From NCBI GenBank assembly GCA_038316385.1, contig JBBQAN010000003.1, positions 115,290-179,289 of the forward strand: a stretch of DNA of 64,000 bases. The letters run 5' to 3'. Shown here in pieces: positions 10,001 through 18,962 of the stretch (positions are counted from its first letter, which is position 1; each line of letters starts with the position of its first letter). The notes beneath the pieces were generated by a model that was not told the DNA's origin, ran no database searches, and was given only the letters and a program-made list of their open reading frames with translations. This stretch comes from SZAS-103 sp038316385. GTDB taxonomy: Bacteria > Pseudomonadota > Gammaproteobacteria > Xanthomonadales > Xanthomonadaceae. A program made the translations under genes and the position numbers.

Positions 10001-10430
10001 TCTGCGCGCCGCCGAGTGCACGCCGGACACGCCTGCCATTGCGCGCGCCGAAAACCATCACGAGTTGGTTGCGCAGGGACTGCAACTTGCTGTCGTCCAG
10101 GATCGCAATGTCGGTGGCGGATTGGGGCGGCCATCCAGCCCGCGCAGACGTGCATACGACCGCTTAAAAAGTTATGCAAAGGAATTGCGCGGCACACTGT
10201 TCAGCGACGCAACTCTTGAAACCGCGCTCGATGACATCTATCGCCATCCGCTGCTCGAAACCGCTGCCGACCTGCTCAATCGCCTGATGCGCAGCGGCGT
10301 CAACGATGTGGATCTAGCCGAAGCGATTAAGACCTTGCGCGAGGAGGGCCGTTTGACCTACACCGATGAGGATGCCGCGCTGCGTGAACCGCGCATCGTT
10401 TGTTCGCTTGGCTTGGTCGAGGAGCATTGA
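7044..10430 (+). CDS. PLD-domain SNF2-type helicase, restriction/defence-associated
   Basis: 1128-residue protein. The N-terminal part is a phospholipase D-like domain with HAKLYLL (H-x-K) at about 139 and GSSNLT at about 159, the single HKD-type site found in nuclease members of this family. A superfamily 2 (SNF2-like) helicase core follows: Walker A GDVVGLGKT at about 279, Walker B LIDESHN at about 350, motif III TATPYNK at about 382, then the C-terminal lobe with VLVFTQFADTARYL, TDVLSEGQNLQ and motif VI QRAGRVDRIGQ at about 820. The C-terminal 250 residues are not recognised. It should be an ATP-dependent DNA translocase with an attached candidate nuclease. It is the first gene of a four-gene operon and ends 1 bp before the methyltransferase start. 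Confidence 0.88.
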   Translation: MPRIFDNITDELLGALRATLAVSARADFCVGYLNLRGWQSIDDLIQEWQPTSGQVCRVLVGMQRPPYEEVRELYRAANDEGGLDNAQATRLKAQFAAQLREQITLGIPTGKDEHALRRFAAQLRAGQAVVKLFLPHPLHAKLYLLFRDDANNPITGFVGSSNLTMQGLSRQGELNVDVLEHHGCTRLAQWFEGRWSNRWALDISKDLADIIETSWARDELIPPYRIYLNMAYHLSTEARAGLSQFRLPARFEKELFEFQKSAVKIAARHLNKRGGVLIGDVVGLGKTMMATALTRMFEDDLGHEALIICPKNLESMWQHYRSEYGLRGRVLPISQVTKHLQDMKPYRLVLIDESHNLRNREGRRYKAIADYIRSVDAKVILLTATPYNKTKTDLSSQLRLFIEEKTNIGIRPEHHLRKTGMSEAEFERKWQCKANSIVGMEKSEEFDDWRELIRLYMVRRTRSFIIQHYTEADEKGRRYIAVAGGEKLYFPERLPRSLKFNVDESDAGDRYAQLYSDHVVDLINSLHVPRYGLGKYIEPAADKAATPTERKLIDNLGRAGKRLMGFCRTNLFKRLESSGHSFLESIDRHILRNQVYLYAIENNLDLPLGVLDPGVLDAERIDEDAEGMEGDTEDLLDGMVEAVTDDNDASFGLAKAKAIYDLYSGPLKKRFKWISPKLFLKTLAEHLADDTNKLRSLLDTYGPWRVESDRKLAELLNLIQKRHGKDKVLVFTQFADTARYLGQQLVKAGVKQLDVATGASADPYALACRFSPQSNRKKINKADELRVLICTDVLSEGQNLQDCNVVVNFDLPWAIIRLIQRAGRVDRIGQRAEQIHCYSFLPADGVERLIRLRARIQQRLLENAEVVGTDEAFFEDDDANNIRNLYTERPGVLDDTDDEVDLASYAWQIWKDATKDDAELARAVETLPPVVYSARKFWLDPERMPSLGTKAAQGGALVYVKSPEGNDHLAWIGQDGEPVTESQFVILRAAECTPDTPAIARAENHHELVAQGLQLAVVQDRNVGGGLGRPSSPRRRAYDRLKSYAKELRGTLFSDATLETALDDIYRHPLLETAADLLNRLMRSGVNDVDLAEAIKTLREEGRLTYTDEDAALREPRIVCSLGLVEEH

Positions 10431-10431
10431 C

Positions 10432-13400
10432 GTGGCCAAACTCGATTTTCCGAAATTCCAGAAAACTCTGTCCGCATTCGACTTTACCCAATTGTTTGTC
10501 GATGTGCTCGGATGGAATCGTGCATCCAGTGATCGCGATTGGCAGTCGGGCGAAGCGGGTGACACCGCATTTCGCTATCGCATGGTTGCCGAACTGGCCG
10601 GCGTGGCCGTACTTCAAGTCGTTGCCGCCGCGGGCTGGCCGGATGAAACGCAACGACTCGCGATCTGGCGGCAAATCGCTAACCGCCACTATGAAAACTT
10701 GCTGATCTTCACTGAGCAGGAAAAAGACGCGTCGCAAAGCCTGTGGTATTGGGTCAAGCGCAGCAAGGATGCCGTCACCAACAAGCCCAAGCTCACGCCG
10801 CGCCGCCACGAATACTTTCGCGGCCAGCCGGTGGATTTGTTCGCCTCCAAACTGCAGGCGATGGTGGTGGAACTGTCCGAACTCGACGTCACCGGCAGGA
10901 TTCCGGTGCTGGAAGTCGCGCGGCGCATGGAGTCTGCGCTCGATGTCGAAAAAACCACCAAAAAATTCTACAAGTCCTACCAGGAGCAGCACGACCAGTT
11001 GCTCGACGCGATCGAAGGCATCGACGACGAACGCGATCGCCGCTGGTACGCATCGGTCATCCTCAATCGGTTGATGTTCGTCTGGTTTCTGCAAAAGAAA
11101 GGCTTCCTCAACCAAGCCGACTACGACTATCTACCGAACCAGCTTGCTGCTTCCCGCGCGCGCGGCACGAACCGCTTCTTCGGCGAGTTTCTTGCGGCGC
11201 TGTTCTTCGATGCGTTCGCCAAGCCGGTCGATGATCGAAGCGCCGCCGTGCGCACACTTACCGGCGAGATTCCCTATCTCAACGGTGGCTTGTTTCTCCA
11301 TCACAAACTCGAACTCGACGAGAAAGCAAAGCCGCGCCTAGGCAGTACGTTGAAAATTGCCGACAGTGCCTTTGAAGGCGTGTTTAACCTGTTCGCCGCC
11401 TACACCTGGCACCTCGACGACACGCCCGGCGGCGACAGCGACGAGATCAATCCCGATGTGCTCGGTTACATCTTCGAGAAGTACATCAACCAGAAAGCAT
11501 TTGGCGCGTACTACACGCGGCCTGAGATCACCTCCTATCTGGCCGACCGCAGCATCCACGCCTTGATTCTTGAGCGCATCGAACAACCGGCCTTCCCGGA
11601 GTTGGGCTTGCCGGCCCTTCATTTCGCCACCGTCTCCGATATGCTGGCGAAAATGGATGCGCGTACCGCGATCCGGCTGGTCAACGAGGTGTTGCCGTCG
11701 ATCACCGTGCTCGATCCAGCGGTCGGCTCCGGCGCGTTCCTCGTAGCGGCGTTGAAGTCGTTGATCAATGTCTATTACGCCGTGGTCGGCCGCGCCAAGC
11801 TCAATGCCAGCGAAGAACTCGCGCACTGGCTCAAGAACATCGAGGCCACCCATCCGAGCGTCGAGTACTACATCAAGCGCCGCATCGTCTCCGACAACCT
11901 GTACGGCGTGGACATCATGGAGGAGGCCTGCGAGATCGCGAAGCTGCGACTGTTCCTGGCGATGGTGTCGTCGGTGCGGCGTGTGGCCGACCTCGAACCG
12001 CTGCCGAACATCGACTTCAACATCCTGCACGGCAATTCGCTGGTCGGGCTGATGCGAGTGAACGCGCACGAGTTCGACCGCAAGCAGGACGACCTTTTCA
12101 AGCCGCCGTTCCGCCGCTTGCTGGACGAGAAGAACCGCAAGCTCGATGTCTATCGGCATGCCGCCGACATGATCGGAAAGCACGTTGACCTGCGCGCCGT
12201 GCGCGACGAGATCGACACCGAAATGAATTACGCCCAAGGCGTGATGAACGAACTGCTGCGCGACCAGTTCGAGGCGCTCGGCGTGAAATACGAACAGGCC
12301 ACCTGGGATGCGGCCAAGCACAAGCTCGGTAAGCCGAAAAAGCGTCGCATCGAGCTCGCCGATATTGACGCGCAGCACCCGCTGCATTGGGGCTATGCGT
12401 TCGACGACGTGATGCAGCGGCGCGGCGGTTTCGACATTATTGTGGCCAATCCACCGTGGGAAGCGTTCAAGCCATTTGCCCGTGAGTTTTTTGCGCAGCA
12501 CTCGAAGTATGTCACCAAGAAAAAAATGGACGATAAGGCGTTCGAGGCTCTAAAAGACAGCTTGTTGGAAACAGGCGAGATAAGGGACGCGTGGATTGAA
12601 TACGAGAGTCGCTTCCCTTACATGAGCAACTACTTCCGATCCTCGCCAGACTATGTGAAGCAGTATGCGATTGTGGGTGGAAAAAGAACGGGTAGCGACC
12701 TCGATCTCTATAAACTTTTCATGGAGCGGATCTTTGGTTTGCTACGTCCAGAAGGTCATGTGGGAGTTGTTGTTCCTGCCGGAATCTACATGGCCTTGGG
12801 CGCGACTGGATTGAGGAACATGTTGTTTGGAGAAGCACAGATCGAAGGAATGGTCGGCTTCGTCAACAGCAAGGAAATTTTCGAAGACGTTCATCGAAGC
12901 TATAAATTTGTAGTCCTTACGATCAAAAAGTCATCTCTTGGCACTTCGAGATTCCCTGCTGCGTTCGTGCTGAACAATCCGGCCGAACTTGCGAGATTTC
13001 CCTCAGAGAACGGGCTCTGGTTTCAGGTTGATTTCATTCGCCGGCTCTCACCGGAAAGTCATTCGATGATGGAGTTCAAGTCTGAAAAGGATCTCTCCAT
13101 TGTCGAAAAACTTTCGCTATTCCCGACGCTTGGTGAGAAAATTGAAGCAACTTGGAATTTGTCCCTAGGTAGTGAGTTCCATATGACCGGGGATAAATCG
13201 CTATTCAAGTCTGCGCCGGGGCGTAACCGATTGCGACTGTATGAAGGAAAGATGATTTGGCAATTTGACTGTTTGTATGCGAATCCGACGCGCTGGGTTG
13301 AGGAAAAGGAAGGTCGCGAGTCTATTATCGGCAAGAGAGAGCAGGACGCTGGGCAGGAACTCGACTATCAACGTTTTCGTTTGGCATTTCGCTCTACTGG

Positions 13401-13920
13401 GGAAAATACCAATGAGCGAAATTTGATCGCAACTGTGTTGCCGAAGAACGTATTTTGTGGAAATTCTTTGACTGTAAGCCGTCAGTTCTCTGGAACTCTA
13501 GCGGAGTTGCTGTTCGTGTGTTCAATGTTTAACTCCTTTGTCTTGGATTGGTTGTTGCGTCTCAAAATTCAAAGAAACCTCAACATCTTCTTGATCTACC
13601 AATTGCCGGTTCCGCGGCTGAGGAGTTCAGACAAGGCATTGGGCGGGATCATGCAACGCGCCGCGCAACTTATTTGCATAACTCCAGAATTCGACGAACT
13701 CGCCAAGGCCATTGGCGACAGAGACCATCGAATTGGCGTGGTTGATTCGGTGAAGCGTGGTCGCCTGCGCGCCGAGCTCGACGGCCTCGTCGCCCACCTC
13801 TACGGCCTCACCGACGCCGAGTTCCTGCACATCCTCGGTACCTTCCCGCTGGTGCCCGAGCCGGTAAAGATCGCAGCGTACAATGCCTACCGCGACGTGG
13901 CGCGGGGATTGATCCAATGA
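10432..13920 (+). CDS. Eco57I-like N6-adenine DNA methyltransferase, class I SAM-dependent
   Basis: 1162-residue protein starting at a GTG at 10432 behind the ribosome-binding site GAGGAG; the frame is open further left only inside the helicase gene. Residues 1-400 are an alpha-helical region with GAYYTRPEIT leading into the methyltransferase. SAM motif I is LDPAVGSGAF (about 427-436) and catalytic motif IV is NPPW (about 673), the signature of N6-adenine amino-methyltransferases. The C-terminal part (about 690-1060) is the presumed target-recognition region and ends in RNLNIFLIYQLPVPR, typical of these enzymes. No clear PD-ExK nuclease motif was seen at the N-terminus. The gene overlaps the next one by 4 bp (ATGA). 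Base composition falls from about 12480 to 13700. Confidence 0.9.
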   Translation: MAKLDFPKFQKTLSAFDFTQLFVDVLGWNRASSDRDWQSGEAGDTAFRYRMVAELAGVAVLQVVAAAGWPDETQRLAIWRQIANRHYENLLIFTEQEKDASQSLWYWVKRSKDAVTNKPKLTPRRHEYFRGQPVDLFASKLQAMVVELSELDVTGRIPVLEVARRMESALDVEKTTKKFYKSYQEQHDQLLDAIEGIDDERDRRWYASVILNRLMFVWFLQKKGFLNQADYDYLPNQLAASRARGTNRFFGEFLAALFFDAFAKPVDDRSAAVRTLTGEIPYLNGGLFLHHKLELDEKAKPRLGSTLKIADSAFEGVFNLFAAYTWHLDDTPGGDSDEINPDVLGYIFEKYINQKAFGAYYTRPEITSYLADRSIHALILERIEQPAFPELGLPALHFATVSDMLAKMDARTAIRLVNEVLPSITVLDPAVGSGAFLVAALKSLINVYYAVVGRAKLNASEELAHWLKNIEATHPSVEYYIKRRIVSDNLYGVDIMEEACEIAKLRLFLAMVSSVRRVADLEPLPNIDFNILHGNSLVGLMRVNAHEFDRKQDDLFKPPFRRLLDEKNRKLDVYRHAADMIGKHVDLRAVRDEIDTEMNYAQGVMNELLRDQFEALGVKYEQATWDAAKHKLGKPKKRRIELADIDAQHPLHWGYAFDDVMQRRGGFDIIVANPPWEAFKPFAREFFAQHSKYVTKKKMDDKAFEALKDSLLETGEIRDAWIEYESRFPYMSNYFRSSPDYVKQYAIVGGKRTGSDLDLYKLFMERIFGLLRPEGHVGVVVPAGIYMALGATGLRNMLFGEAQIEGMVGFVNSKEIFEDVHRSYKFVVLTIKKSSLGTSRFPAAFVLNNPAELARFPSENGLWFQVDFIRRLSPESHSMMEFKSEKDLSIVEKLSLFPTLGEKIEATWNLSLGSEFHMTGDKSLFKSAPGRNRLRLYEGKMIWQFDCLYANPTRWVEEKEGRESIIGKREQDAGQELDYQRFRLAFRSTGENTNERNLIATVLPKNVFCGNSLTVSRQFSGTLAELLFVCSMFNSFVLDWLLRLKIQRNLNIFLIYQLPVPRLRSSDKALGGIMQRAAQLICITPEFDELAKAIGDRDHRIGVVDSVKRGRLRAELDGLVAHLYGLTDAEFLHILGTFPLVPEPVKIAAYNAYRDVARGLIQ

Positions 13921-15041
13921 GCTTGCAGTCGGTACGGGTGCGCAACTTCAAGGCGATCATCGACAGCGGAGTGGTGAAGCTTGGCCCATTAACCGCATTC
14001 GTCGGCAACAATGGCAGCGGCAAATCCAGTTTGATTGAAGCGCTGGAAACCTATCAGGTCATCGTCTTGTCGAATCTCGATGTCGCGATGGGCCGTTGGT
14101 TGGGGATCGAGCACGCCCGGCACAAAGCGATGGAAACGCATGTGCGGGCAGGGAAGGCAGTCAACCCGATCACTTTTGAAGTAAAGGTGAGCTCGCCAGC
14201 GCGGCATGCCATCCGTTGCGAGATGAAGGTCAACAACGATGCGGCGGCGAACACGATGTATATCGCCGAAGAGAATATCCGCGCTGGCAAAGCCAATGGC
14301 GTCTCAAAGAAGGCGCCTCTTGGGTCAGGCTATCTAGTTGGCTATTCTCTGCTTTCGAGGCCTGGCACACCTTTTGAGGCAGAAGCAGCACAGCTTATTA
14401 CCGGTTGGCAGTTCCTCACCCTTCAGCCCGACCTGATGGGCAAACCGCAACCGCAGCAACGCACAAGCGGTGGTGTGCGATTGCAGAAGGATGGCTCGAA
14501 CATCGCTGACTACCTGTTGGAAATTCAGAAGCTGTCGCCTGGTGCGTTTGACGGCATCGTGCGAACGATGGAATACGTGCTGCCTTACGCGCGCGACTTG
14601 CAGCCCGCCGTCGCGTCGGAGCTTGAGCGCAGGTCGTATCTGCAATTGACCGAATCGGACTTCAAGGTTCCCGGCTGGATGCTGTCCACTGGCACCTTGC
14701 GCGTGCTGGCTTTGCTCGCCGTTTTGCGGCATCCGAATCCACCGCCGTTGATCGTTGTGGAAGAGATCGAAAACGGTCTCGACCCACGCAGCATCCATCT
14801 GCTGGTCGAGGAAATCCGCACGGCCGTGCAATCGGGCATCACCCAGGTCGTGGTCACCACGCACTCGCCGTATCTGCTGGATTTGCTCACGCTCGACCAG
14901 ATCGTGCTGGTCTATCGTGACGAGACGGGACAGCCGCGTTTCAATCGACCGAAAGATTCGGAATCGTTGCAACGCTGGTCGCAAGAATTCTCACCCGGGC
15001 GCCTGTACACCATGGGCAAGTTGCACGAGGCTGCGCAATGA
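13917..15041 (+). CDS. AAA family ATPase, OLD/RecF-like, paired with DUF4276
   Basis: 374-residue ABC-type ATPase of the kind annotated as AAA_15/AAA_21. It begins LQSVRVRNFKAI, then the Walker A FVGNNGSGKSSL at about 26-37. Further on come Walker B with IVVEEIENGLD (about 281) and the H-loop VVTTHSPYLLD (about 317). No fused Toprim nuclease domain is present; instead the next gene supplies a Toprim-like DUF4276 protein, overlapping by 4 bp (ATGA). ATPase/Toprim pairs occur in OLD-type, Gabija and PARIS defence systems, but none of those names can be assigned here from sequence alone. Confidence 0.88.
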   Translation: MSLQSVRVRNFKAIIDSGVVKLGPLTAFVGNNGSGKSSLIEALETYQVIVLSNLDVAMGRWLGIEHARHKAMETHVRAGKAVNPITFEVKVSSPARHAIRCEMKVNNDAAANTMYIAEENIRAGKANGVSKKAPLGSGYLVGYSLLSRPGTPFEAEAAQLITGWQFLTLQPDLMGKPQPQQRTSGGVRLQKDGSNIADYLLEIQKLSPGAFDGIVRTMEYVLPYARDLQPAVASELERRSYLQLTESDFKVPGWMLSTGTLRVLALLAVLRHPNPPPLIVVEEIENGLDPRSIHLLVEEIRTAVQSGITQVVVTTHSPYLLDLLTLDQIVLVYRDETGQPRFNRPKDSESLQRWSQEFSPGRLYTMGKLHEAAQ

Positions 15042-15637
15042 AGATCGGCATGATCTTCGAATGCGGCCCACAGGGCGCGGACAAACTGGTTTGCGAGTAT
15101 CTGGGTTCGCATATTCGCGGCGAAGTTGAATTCAGCTCGATCACGCTCGACAACAAGGCGAACCTGATGCGCGACGCCGGCAAGACAGCGGCGAAACTGT
15201 TGGCCGATGGTTGTTGCTGCGTGCTGATCGTCTGGGATTTGCGTCCAGCTTGGGATATCAAGAAAAAGCTGTGCCGGCGCAACGAGAGCGAGACGGTTCT
15301 GGCGTCCATGCAAACAGCGGGCGTTGGAGCCACTGCGCCTGTGCATCTGATTTGCATCGAACAAGAACTGGAAAGCTGGTTGCTCGCGGATGAAGGTGCG
15401 ATTTCGAAGTGCCTCTCCACAACCGCGCACAAGTATCCGGTTGATTGCATCAGAAAGCCTGATTGTGTCATGCAACCCAAGGCTGCGCTGATCAACCATT
15501 TCCGGAAGGCGCGCGGTCTGCGCTATGACGACAAGGTCGATGCGATTCGGGTACTGCGCGCTGCGCCGATCAATCTTCCACGCTTACGGCGATCGACGAG
15601 CTTCGAACGATTCGAGCAGAAGCTGTTGGCATGCTGA
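15038..15637 (+). CDS. DUF4276 family protein, Toprim-like
   Basis: 199-residue small protein. E8 near the N-terminus (IGMIFECGPQG), an acidic position in VLIVWDLRP at about 67 and the motif IEQELESWLLAD at about 107-118 match the DUF4276 pattern, a divergent Toprim-like fold. It is translationally coupled to the ATPase upstream. In this pairing the Toprim-like partner is the presumed nuclease or effector, which is inference. A strong inverted repeat lies 22 bp past the stop, so this closes the operon. Confidence 0.8.
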   Translation: MKIGMIFECGPQGADKLVCEYLGSHIRGEVEFSSITLDNKANLMRDAGKTAAKLLADGCCCVLIVWDLRPAWDIKKKLCRRNESETVLASMQTAGVGATAPVHLICIEQELESWLLADEGAISKCLSTTAHKYPVDCIRKPDCVMQPKAALINHFRKARGLRYDDKVDAIRVLRAAPINLPRLRRSTSFERFEQKLLAC

Positions 15638-15658
15638 GAGTTGGCCGCGATTCGGTGC

Positions 15659-15686
15659 GTTGTTTTCCAAGACTGTGGAAAACAAC
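15659..15686. terminator. Inverted repeat closing the accessory operon
   Basis: Perfect 10-bp arms GTTGTTTTCC and GGAAAACAAC around an 8-nt loop, 22 bp after the DUF4276 stop. The AT-rich arms and the lack of a clean T-run make it a weaker intrinsic terminator than a GC stem. It could act in both directions. About 165 bp of AT-rich DNA without a gene follows to 15850. Confidence 0.55.
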
Positions 15687-15850
15687 CTAATTATTTCGAT
15701 TTAACGTATATAAAACAGGAAGATAGGATTGTCGTCATTTTCCGTTTTCGACGAAATTTGGTGATCTTCACGAGCCGGAATTGATTTCTACGGGTTGATA
15801 TTGCCAACGCGCCAGCCGCAGCGTTGGACTTCAGGAAGCAGCGGGCGTGG

Positions 15851-16342
15851 TCATGGATTCCCCAGCGGAAAATACAGTGTGCGCGAATCTTCGGCGGTTT
15901 CGCGGCAGCCATAGCCGCGATAGAAGCCGGCAGCCTTCTCGTGCAGCGCATCCACCAGCAGCACGCGCACGCCCAGCGTTTTACTCAAGGCAAATGCGCA
16001 GTTGGCAGCATGACCAACCAGCAGCCGACCGTAGCTGCGACCCTGCGTACCGACTGCGACGGCCAGACGGCCGATGCGCACTGCAGGGATCGGATAGGCG
16101 GGAAGGCGCTTGCGGTCGGGCGGCTGCAGATCGTGCAGGTACAGCTGCGCGGCGGCGAGGCTGCAATAACCCAGGATGCGTGCTGGTTCGCTGTCGTCGA
16201 TCAGAACGTGGGTGGTGGCGATGCCGTCGCGCTGGTGTTGGCCGGCTTTTTCACGCAGGTACGTGTCGAGCGCAGGCTCACCACTGCTGAAGCCGGCGCG
16301 ATCGTGCCGACGACTATCCAGCAGCAGGATTTTCAGCGACAC
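15851..16342 (-). CDS. GNAT acetyltransferase toxin, TacT-like
   Basis: 163-residue GNAT-fold protein. SGEPALDTYLREKAGQHQRDGIATTHVL near the start is the characteristic opening of TacT/AtaT-type toxins, which acetylate the amino group of aminoacyl-tRNA and block translation. The acetyl-CoA loop appears as VGTQGRSYGRLLV (R/Q-x-x-G-x-G/A variant) and a conserved tyrosine lies in FYRGYGC near the C-terminus. The start is a GTG at 16342, 9 bp after the stop of the DUF1778-type antitoxin gene. Target tRNA is unknown. Confidence 0.88.
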   Translation of the reverse strand: MSLKILLLDSRRHDRAGFSSGEPALDTYLREKAGQHQRDGIATTHVLIDDSEPARILGYCSLAAAQLYLHDLQPPDRKRLPAYPIPAVRIGRLAVAVGTQGRSYGRLLVGHAANCAFALSKTLGVRVLLVDALHEKAAGFYRGYGCRETAEDSRTLYFPLGNP

Positions 16343-16351
16343 GCGGCGGAA

Positions 16352-16627
16352 TCAACGCGACTTGGCGAGGCGGGCGGCGTCGGCCATCGCTTTCTTCAGC
16401 TTGGCATTGGGCTGGAACGGAGCGTTGAGCGCCTTGAGAAAGCGGCGGGATTCCGCAGCAGACAAAGTGACCGTGAGTTCGGCAGCCATGACGCTGTCGG
16501 CTTCGCGCAGTACCGCATCGCGCACGAATGCCGACAGCGGCACGCCGCGCAGATCGGCGGCACGCGTGATGCGCGCTTTGTCGGTGGGATTGAGGCGCAG
16601 GTCGAGGCGGGCCGCGGCTGTGGTCAT
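16352..16627 (-). CDS. DUF1778 (TacA-like) ribbon-helix-helix antitoxin
   Basis: 91-residue protein beginning MTTAAARLDLRL, with an N-terminal ribbon-helix-helix (LDLRLNPTDKARITRAADLRGVP is the DNA-binding part) and a C-terminal tail rich in K and A that in the family wraps the toxin. The ATG at 16627 has a good ribosome-binding site AAGGAG 7 nt upstream. The frame is open further left into the tRNA but that is not coding. It precedes the acetyltransferase toxin as in tacAT operons. It is expected to repress its own promoter through the palindrome just upstream. Confidence 0.87.
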   Translation of the reverse strand: MTTAAARLDLRLNPTDKARITRAADLRGVPLSAFVRDAVLREADSVMAAELTVTLSAAESRRFLKALNAPFQPNAKLKKAMADAARLAKSR

Positions 16628-16637
16628 GACGATTCTC

Positions 16638-16662
16638 CTTGTACGGAATATTACCGTACAAG
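16638..16662. promoter_or_regulatory. Palindromic operator of the toxin-antitoxin pair
   Basis: Perfect inverted repeat with 9-bp arms CTTGTACGG and CCGTACAAG around a 7-nt A/T centre (AATATTA). It starts 10 bp upstream of the antitoxin ATG and its inner edge overlaps the ribosome-binding site. Ribbon-helix-helix antitoxins bind such repeats. The other end touches the CCA end of the adjacent tRNA gene. Confidence 0.7.
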
Positions 16663-16739
16663 TGGTGGGCCCACCAGGACTTGAACCTGGAACCAACGAA
16701 TTATGAGTTCGCTGCTCTAACCAATTGAGCTATAGGCCC
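16663..16739 (-). tRNA. tRNA with CAU anticodon, probably tRNA-Ile2
   Basis: 77-nt cloverleaf on the minus strand with encoded CCA. The acceptor stem GGGCCTA pairs with TGGGCCC, the D arm is AGCTC/GAGC, the anticodon stem GCGAA/TTCGT holds the loop CTCATAA (anticodon CAU), and the T loop is TTCAAGT. Pairs C4-G69 and C5-G68 with A37-A38 fit the identity set read by TilS, so this is more likely isoleucine tRNA (lysidine-modified) than elongator methionine tRNA. Confidence 0.8.
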
Positions 16740-16853
16740 GTGTATGAGTTGCGATGATAACCGTCCATGGTGTTGGGCGCCGGCCAGCACATCCATGTGC
16801 GGGCGCTCACTGATGCGCGCGATGCCGATAGGGCATCGCCCAAGCGCATCGAT

Positions 16854-16927
16854 TCGCCCCAGCAGGTCTTGAACCTGCAACCAACGAATGATGAATTCGC
16901 TGCCCTAACCGACAGAGCTATAGGCCC
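16854..16927 (-). pseudogene. Degenerate copy of the CAU tRNA
   Basis: About 74 nt closely resembling the tRNA 115 bp to its left: same GGGCCTATAGCTC start, the same anticodon arm and loop region and a complete T arm. Two acceptor pairs are broken (positions 1-72 and 3-70 are G-G), base 37 is C instead of A, and no CCA is encoded. I read it as a duplicated and decayed tRNA gene. Confidence 0.65.
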
Positions 16928-16980
16928 TGTCTTTGAATGATAGCGTGCGAGCCGTCTCGTTCGTGTCGCTCCTGGGATAG

Positions 16981-17004
16981 AAAAACGGCCGCATCAGCGG
17001 CCGT
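16981..17004 (-). terminator. Intrinsic terminator of rpoD
   Basis: Perfect 8-bp stem ACGGCCGC / GCGGCCGT with an ATCA loop, followed on the minus strand by a run of five T. It lies 27 bp past the rpoD stop. Confidence 0.85.
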
Positions 17005-17030
17005 TTCCATTCATGCGATGCCGAACTGAA

Positions 17031-18875
<1,845 letters not shown>

Positions 18876-18902
18876 GGGTGCGCCGCGTGAAGTTGACCCA
18901 GC

Positions 18903-18933
18903 ATTATATCGTAGCCGGAGGCCCCAATCCCAA
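18903..18933 (-). promoter_or_regulatory. Putative rpoD promoter
   Basis: A perfect TATAAT -10 hexamer lies at 18908-18903 on the minus strand, 27 bp before the rpoD ATG. The best -35 is TTGGGA at 18933-18928, 19 bp away (4 of 6 matches), so the -35 is weak. The leader would be about 20 nt. Confidence 0.5.
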
Positions 18934-18962
18934 GTGCTTGACTGGAAAGGGTCTGCGTAGGT

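Noticed and set aside
7044..15637. Considered as a complete DISARM, BREX or type I restriction system
   Set aside because: DrmA/DrmB, PglZ/BrxC and HsdS/HsdR counterparts were not seen; naming it as one of these would overstate the evidence.
6795..15850. Search for flanking direct repeats or attachment sites around the accessory operon
   Set aside because: By eye no matching repeats were found at both ends, and no integrase or transposase is present, so the mode of acquisition stays open.
16854..16927. Second CAU tRNA as a functional gene
   Set aside because: Two acceptor-stem mismatches, C37 and no CCA argue for a pseudogene.
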